NCBI GenBank assembly: GCA_027924645.1
Contig: BSBN01000860.1
Coordinates: forward strand, 2,790,001 to 2,854,000
Length of the DNA: 64,000 nt
DNA from: Cunninghamia lanceolata
Lineage: Eukaryota > Streptophyta > Pinopsida > Cupressales > Cupressaceae
Direction of reading: 5' to 3'
Part shown: positions 58,604 to 64,000 of the stretch, in pieces
Layout: every line of letters begins with the position of its first letter
How positions within the stretch are numbered: the stretch's first letter is position 1
Made by a program: the position numbers and the translations under genes
Notes under the pieces: generated by a model
What the model was told of the DNA's origin: nothing
The model's input: only the letters and a program-made list of their open reading frames with translations
Database searches by the model: none

Positions 58604-58848
58604 TCTTGATTTCGTTCTAGGGGTAAATAAGCACATACCATTTGAACTCTTTACACAACCCAAATTTTTTTCTGGACCTTCAACTATTTATTAATCAATG
58701 GTTGATATATGTAATTGATCAATCATTGATATATTAGATATATTAATTATCAATTAATAAATAATTGAATGGATCAAAATAATTACGGGTTGTGTGTAAA
58801 TATTCTAAATGACATGTACTTATTACCCTCTGGAATGAAACCAGAGTC
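58604..58848. mobile_element. MITE-like palindromic element, about 245 bp
   Basis: The left arm (about 58,606-58,730) pairs with the right arm (about 58,735-58,846) as an imperfect inverted repeat nearly to the centre. Matching words are TTTCGTTCTAGGGGTAA with GGTTTCATTCCAGAGGGTAA, TTTACACAACCC with TTACACACAACCC, TATTTATTAATCAATGG with TTATTTATTAATTGATAA, and ATTGATATATTAGATA. There is no ORF. This is the form of a foldback MITE. A target duplication is not clear. Confidence 0.65.
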
Positions 58849-59182
58849 ATTTGATTAATAGGGAAATATAAACTGTAGATTCATTCATAGCTTAGGGTCT
58901 TCTTTTTAATGGTATGAGATATTTGAAATGTTTAGTCTATGTATGCTCTAACGCCTTCCCAATATCAACCAAGACCTTGCGAAGGGCATCTACCCCCTTG
59001 ACCTTGTTAGTGGCTATTGCTCCTGGGCTACCACTTTAGTATTATAGAAAAAACAAAATAATATTGGGGAGTGCATCAACCAACTATGTGGATATTGACG
59101 AACCCATAACCTAGATAACATTTAATTTTTATGTTAGCCCAAGTTAATAATTTATTTTTCCATAAGAAGACATTTTTTTTAT
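58849..59182. other. Intergenic DNA, nothing recognised
   Basis: AT-rich stop-rich sequence between the MITE-like unit and a small tandem duplication. Confidence 0.4.
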
Positions 59183-59363
59183 AAAAAGGAAGGATTCACC
59201 ATGGTAATTAATGCACTTAGCTAGTATTCACTAAGATTATTCAAGATTTTATACAAGTTTCTAGTAATGTGCTAAAATTTTCTAGGAAAATTAATATTTA
59301 AAAAAAAAAGGAAATATTTACCATGAAAATTAATGCACTTATCTAGGAATCACTAGGATTTTA
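59183..59363. repeat. Direct duplication, two copies about 70 bp long, 115 bp apart
   Basis: Both copies read AAAAAGGAA..TTTACCATG, then AATTAATGCACTTA, CTAG and CACTARGATTTTATA-type words, starting at about 59,185 and 59,302. Moderate divergence. Confidence 0.65.
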
Positions 59364-59399
59364 TATAAAAATTTAGGGGCCTTTTCTTGAAGCTATTAC

Positions 59400-60091
59400 T
59401 GACCTCTTCTAGATTTTGGTTGGGCCATATCTCATCCTCCACCAAGTTTTTTCCTCCATTGTTTTTGTTCCTCTTGTGAAACTTTGTCCACTGTAATTTG
59501 ACCACCTCCTCCTCATACTACAACATTCATCTAGCCTAAATTCATTTAACTCTATATGTGGCTCCTCATATCCATAATGTCATCCATATCCACATATATG
59601 GATGCTAATAGGTTCACTATAGGTTTGAACTCATTTATGTGCTTCATTAATAAATCACCATCACCCATATTTAGTGAACAAAGCCTCTTCCATAGAAAAG
59701 TTTTGTTCACAAGGGAATTCCCCAACTTCCCTTAAAGATTCTTAATGCTATCCTCTCTTACAACATTTAAAAGCACTAAATATGTAAGGAAAAATTAATG
59801 AGGCTCCTTGCCATCCAATCAACAACAAACCATTTTCATCTTTCATCTCGGAGGGTTTCTATACTAAAATCACAACCCACGATCTCTATCCACAAGAAAA
59901 TCCTCCATCATGAGCTTCTAAAGCTCAAAGTTGGTCGCATTTAAGCTCTCCAACCCCATTCTAGATGTGTTTGCCATATTTTTATTGTGAAACAAGATCA
60001 AGTACAAAAAATCCAATTGTAAAAAGGATTAATAAGAAATAGGCCCTACCCCTCTCACAAATCTACAACCTAGAGCTAGACTTTGATACGA
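59400..60091 (-). pseudogene. Copia-D gag fragment and primer-binding site
   Basis: On the - strand a PBS-like site (complement GACTTTGATACGA, 60,079-60,091) is followed by an ATG at 59,977. It opens MANTSRMGLESLNATNFEL, a stop where Trp is expected, then KLMMEDFLVDRD. Farther on come LGKLGNSLVNKTFLWKRLCS and MKHINEFKPIVNLLASIYVD (about 59,700-59,580). This is a UBN2-type Copia gag, more decayed toward 59,400. No pol is present to the left, so it is truncated. Confidence 0.7.
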
Positions 60092-60093
60092 AA

Positions 60094-60850
60094 TGAAGGA
60101 AATATGCATCATACTTCCTACTTAACCCTAAGGGAGAGATGTTTCAAGTTATAATATCTATACAAATTCTAGTAGAGTAATGACATACAAACAACACTTA
60201 GAAAATAACAAGAATGGAAGAAGAATGAGAGGAAGAATAGAAAGAACAAGACACAAGAGTGACACCAATATACCTTGGGAAAACCATACAAAGGAAAAAA
60301 ATCTAGCCTCTACAACACCAAACTAATGTATTATTAGCAACAATATACTCTCAAGCTTAGAGGTTCTTGGGAGAACAACACTCTCAATTCTAAAGGAATT
60401 CTAGCACTATAATAATACAACAAATATGACATATGATATCCATCCCAAGCCTTCAATATATAGGCCAACGAGACCTAGGAAACCATCAATTATTTCCCAC
60501 AAATCATCAACCAATACCATGGGCCCAACATGGGTGCCTAAGTCCTCATAGTTAACATCCACACCTGACTCCATAAGGTGCTCCTCCCAAGAAAGAATTT
60601 AACTAATATTTTGATCAGTTTGACCCCTATGGTCATGGGGTCCAATTGTAACTCCCAATAACTCCATCATGAGGCAATAATCACACTTATACAACTCTTA
60701 CACTTGGCTATAAATAATTGGTCAAAGATGCTAGTCCAAGTCCACTAAGTAACCCCCCAAATCAATTCTTCTTACGATTGTCATAAGACTAATGACATGT
60801 GGTTAAGAGTGACAACTATGTAATCTACATGATTCCATCCAAGTGGGATA
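60094..60850 (-). repeat. Copia-D 5' LTR, boundaries approximate
   Basis: It starts two bases after the PBS at TGAAGGAAATATGC, like the TGAAATG start of the Copia-C LTR. It carries the CCTTGGGAAAACC..CAAAGGAAAAAAATC module at about 60,272-60,305. The outer end is uncertain. Similarity to LTR sequence fades by about 60,850. Confidence 0.5.
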
Positions 60851-60914
60851 CACTTTTCTATTGGGAAATAATTATATAATATTCGTATGTTATAAATAAG
60901 CTTCAGGATATGTT

Positions 60915-61135
60915 TGGGAATTCATATCAAACAAAGTCCTTTGTGACCAAACTTTTTGTATATAAAAGGATTTATTCGTTAAACATGGGTGATGGTGATT
61001 TAACAACAAAGCACTTGAATGCATTGAACACTTTGGTGAGATAGTTAACATCTGTAGAGGTGAAGATGGATAAGGAGGATTAATGCATAACCCTCTTCTG
61101 TTCTTTTCTTAATAGTGATGAGGGTGTAGTCCATT
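60915..61135 (+). pseudogene. Copia gag scrap on the + strand
   Basis: Translation on the + strand gives KRIYSLNMGDGDLTTKHLNA, LNTLVR, LTSVEVKMDKED and CITLFCSFLNS. This matches the middle of Copia gag (KLYSLKM..., HL-N-x-F/L-N, the LLCSLP-type block) and also the Copia-D gag segment at 59,690, but in the opposite orientation. Two in-frame stops are present. Confidence 0.65.
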
Positions 61136-61355
61136 TAACACACTCACAACAACAATTTCTAAGCTAATGAGAACAACAATGATTTACGTGGGGAAAACCC
61201 TTTCGGGAGAAAAAATCCACCTAAAAAAGTAGCTCAATATATTATTTAGAAAGCTCAATAGATTACAATATGCTTGCAGATCAAGCTTCCATAGGATTAT
61301 CACCAACTAGAAATCTAGATTTAACTCCACTTCTATAATACTCTCACACACAACT
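61136..61355. repeat. LTR-like fragment with the CGTGG module
   Basis: It contains TTACGTGGGGAAAACCC...GGGAGAAAAAATCCACC at about 61,184-61,220, the module found in all Copia LTRs of this window. Start and end are not defined. It is cut on the right by the Copia-E LTR. Confidence 0.45.
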
Positions 61356-62473
61356 TGTTGGAAACAAGGCAGATAACTGAGAGGGGGGGTGAATCAGTTA
61401 TCTCTAATAACTTTACTTTATTTTTCCTTTTATAATTTGAGCAACATCAAAACACATAAGCACATATAATCATGAGAGCATAAATGAAATCAACACACAT
61501 AACATAAGGATTTTAATGTGGAAAACCCTGTTAAGGGAAAAACCACGGGGTGACTAACCCAAGATTGTATTCTCTGTTAAAAGAATAAGAAGTACAAAAT
61601 GGCACTTGCCAATTAGGGCTCACTGCCCAAGCCCACTGCTCACAAGAGGCACACTGCCTACAAGAGACTTATTGTATACAAAGTTTATAGAAGGTAACCA
61701 AGTGTTTGAACTGATGAGAGGCATCCACATATGTTGAGGTTTAGTTCTAGTTAGGCTCAATATACTGATCTAATGCACTTCATTCTTCCTCTGCTTTAGT
61801 GTTGATGTTCTGTCACATATTGGACTTGTATTGCTACTTCCACACTTATCTATGCCTTTCCTCACACACTATATCAACACATACACACCTTCATACCAAA
61901 ATCAATCTGGTATATATATCCGTATCAAGGATTTCGACATCTTTCTAGTCGGCAACCGGAATGTTCAAGATATTTACAAAACACTAATCTATTGGCTGAA
62001 TCCATGCTTAGTATGTGATGCATATCAAAGACATAGTCATAGAAGTCATCAATCATGTCGGCCAACCATGTATGATCCATCAACTAGCTTGATCACCATC
62101 AATTTCTCATCCGGATTAAGGTCTGATGCTTTGCCGGTCAGTTCTTCCTCAGTCTACTTTGCCTGTCAGGAACCCAACACTCAGATGCTCATATCTTTTT
62201 AATCATTCATCATTAGAGGCTCAATCTTTGGAATGTAGTAGTCATGGTACTCCTCTTGACTTGTACAAGTCTACAACTTGTTGAGTTACATCATCTGAGA
62301 GATTTGGACCTGATTGTTGGACCTTGCTGCATGCTCTGTTCTTTCTCACCGAACTAAAACACTCTTCAATCTGTCTTCCGGTATAGACATACTATGTGCT
62401 ACGGATGTGTGGGATGGACTTTGTTGCCATCAATGACAACACTCATGAAGCCATACAATGTGTCTTGCCAACA
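61356..62473 (-). repeat. Copia-E 3' LTR
   Basis: On the + strand it runs from TGTTGGAAACAAGG to TGTCTTGCCAACA (TGTTGG...CCAACA ends, 1,118 bp). It is similar at its start to the Copia-A LTR, including the AACTGAGAGGGG..GTGAATCAGTT stretch and the AATGTGGAAAACCCTGTTAA..GGGAAAAACCACGG module (about 61,515-61,548). The polypurine-tract complement ATCTCCCCCTTTGG follows at 62,474. The partner LTR lies outside the window. Confidence 0.85.
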
Positions 62474-62780
62474 ATCTCCCCCTTTGGCATTGATGGCAAC
62501 ACTTAGTGAAAAATGACTAAGTGTTGCAACAAACTCCCCCTTGGCTGATGCTTTATCTTATGCACTATTTTACCAGAGCTCCCCCTTGGTTGGATTCCAC
62601 ATTTTTCACTTCTCCTCACTCCCCCTTTGACATCAATGGAAAAGGGTGGAATCTGCACACCAAAATTTGCTAAAATAAACCTATACATAGCCACATAAGT
62701 ATATATACATGTTATACTTACATATACTTAAGTATATCTGCAAAGGTGGTCTTTAATTGTACAAATTTTGTCGCCCAACT
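62474..62780 (-). promoter_or_regulatory. Copia-E 3' untranslated region with four polypurine tracts
   Basis: On the - strand, CCAAGGGGGAG / CAAAGGGGGAG-type tracts lie at about 62,475-62,486, 62,532-62,543, 62,577-62,588 and 62,618-62,629. The last, with its flank GACATCAATGGAAAAGG, matches a tract in Copia-A. This ties the two elements to one group. Confidence 0.65.
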
Positions 62781-64000
62781 CTACTTCATCCTGTCCAAAA
62801 TTGAAATGTGACCACTCAACAAGAATGCATAAGCTTCTGCCCTTCTTAAGTCTGCCGGATCACTGGTCCGAGTTGTGGTCTGAGCATCAGTTAAGGCCTC
62901 ATGCATGGCCTCTAACTTAGGAATAATTATCCCTCTAAGTTCACTCATCCTACATATTATATTCTTCCTCTCCTTTTCAAGCCTCTTTATTTCATTTATA
63001 ATGGTGATATCCTAGCACTCTTGATTCATTATAGATGTGGTGAGGGGATCAAAATTCTGAGATAAACTTGATAGTTTATCTTCTTGTTCTTTCACCTTCT
63101 TTTCAATATCCTCTGTCACTTTAGATCAAGATAGAGAAAATTTATACATTTCTCCACCATCTTTAAGAGCATTTTCTAGGCTCTTTATCCCAATATCTAG
63201 GGTTCTCCTATCATTATTTATGAGTCCCTGCACTTCAGTGAATCTCTTTCCCAAAAATTCTTTTTGGACTTTCTCTTCTGCCGGTTTCTCCAAAGAATCA
63301 AAATGGGTGCTAACAGAGTTAACCAGAGATTTCAAGTTACTAGATGGAGAGGCTGAAGAATCCTTTTGGAAGGATGGCATGATTTTCTCTAGCACACCGG
63401 ATGTAATCTCTATCAGTTCACAATCTTCCATGTGAGACTTCAAAAGTTTTTCTTTTACTTTAGCCTGAGCAAAAGATGCTACCTTCATTGTCTGGACCGG
63501 AGAGAGGGAATCAAAGTTTAGAGGTCCTTGAAATAGTTCTAGTTCATCTATCTCCATCATCTCTTTGGTCAAGAAATTCTTCATTGCTTCTGCAGTGTCT
63601 CTTGCCAGAGACTGAGTCTTCTTTCCTTTTGCAACCTCAGAACTATCATCAGGGATCTTCTTTGTTTGTTCTTCTTCTCTTCCCTTTACCTCTTCTTCTT
63701 GACTCAATTTCTCCTCTTTTCTTCCTTCTCTTTCAGTTTTTGATTCTGCAGGGGGATCCAGAGGAGAGATGCTAACTTCTTCATGGACTTCCTCTTCTGG
63801 AATAGAGGAATCCAAGTCCTTGGACTTTTCTTCATCTATCTCTTTTGATTCTTCTACAATTTTCTCAACAGATTCTTCTTTTGATGCACTTAATCCTTCG
63901 ACATCCATGGTAGAAGGTTCTTCATCTAATTCCTCTATAACAAGAAGATTAATCTTTTGAAGGCATTTCAGAGGATGTCTTCTGTTTCTCTTGCCACCTG
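62781..64000 (-). pseudogene. Copia-E unrecognised acidic, coiled-coil-like ORF next to the 3' LTR
   Basis: One frame stays open from the window edge (63,998) to a stop at 62,781-62,783. It is broken only by TGA at 63,126-63,128 and TAG at 63,012-63,014. About 400 codons are visible and the start is off the window. A basic N-terminal patch (GGKRNRRHPLKCLQK) precedes INLLVIEELDEEPS. An 80-residue Glu/Lys/Ser-rich low-complexity part follows (EEEVKGREEEQTKK), then helical segments such as AEAMKNFLTKEMMEIDELEL and EKLLKSHMEDCELIEITSGV. After the stops come EDIEKKVKEQEDKLSSLSQN, EIKRLEKERKNIICRMSELR and LLSGHISILDRMK. No zinc knuckle, RT, integrase or membrane segment is visible. It holds the place where Copia-A has the end of pol. 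It could be an extra ORF downstream of pol, a replaced pol in a non-autonomous element, or a captured host sequence. Confidence 0.6.

Noticed and set aside
63220..63960. Three + strand ORFs (63,220, 63,476, 63,769)
   Set aside because: They are complementary shadows of the acidic - strand ORF, rich in Ser/Leu because of the GAA/GAG codons opposite.
62781..64000. Env-like protein in Copia-E
   Set aside because: No signal peptide or membrane segment is visible in the available part, so an envelope role is not claimed.

Overview
The window reads as nuclear DNA of a seed plant with a large, transposon-rich genome, most plausibly a gymnosperm. It holds a single intact plastid-protein gene with GT-AG introns, one of them 3.6 kb and carrying retroelement debris. 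Around it lie more than 50 kb of nested LTR retrotransposons in many stages of decay. The gymnosperm assignment is inference from style; no marker in the window proves it.

1-9,100: upstream region, then a complete 12-exon gene on the + strand (1,525-8,602) for the chloroplast triose-phosphate/phosphate translocator (TPT). The spliced frame gives 449 residues, and every substrate-binding residue known from the family is present. This is the only host gene I can support as functional.

9,100-18,800: AT-rich intergenic DNA with a small tandem duplication, a diverged tandem repeat array (12.3-13.35 kb), two unrecognised ORF remnants on the + strand, and a long decayed reading frame on the - strand (14.9-17.3 kb).

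18,850-30,463: a - strand hAT-like transposase pseudogene, split by two LTR insertions with clean 5-bp target duplications. One is a full-length chromodomain Ty3/Gypsy element (Gypsy-1, 19,593-27,830, duplication TGAGA). The other is a solo LTR (28,367-29,163, duplication ATACA).

30,464-34,930: SINE-like units, a second tandem array of the same repeat family seen at 12.3 kb, and small direct repeats.

34,935-57,474: Copia debris with a nest. Copia-B (old, - strand, 36,196-57,474) was hit in gag by Copia-A (- strand, 39,881-55,225, near-duplication CAAAC/TAAAC). Copia-A was hit in gag by Gypsy-2 (+ strand, 44,972-53,113, duplication AAGAT). Gypsy-2's 5' LTR was hit by a 1.39-kb insertion (45,293-46,681, duplication GTAAT). 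The order of events can be read directly. Copia-C (34,935-36,195) abuts the Copia-B LTR on the left.

57,475-64,000: intergenic DNA with a palindromic MITE-like unit, gag and LTR pieces of another - strand Copia (Copia-D), a + strand Copia gag scrap, then the 3' LTR and 3' end of Copia-E, which runs off the window. Beside its polypurine tract Copia-E carries a long charged, coiled-coil-like reading frame that I do not recognise.

No rRNA gene, functional tRNA gene, CRISPR array or bacterial-type system is present. The most unusual signals are the Copia-E ORF, a CGTGG...CCACG module recurring in otherwise dissimilar Copia LTRs, and the promoter-like tandem repeat family present at two loci.
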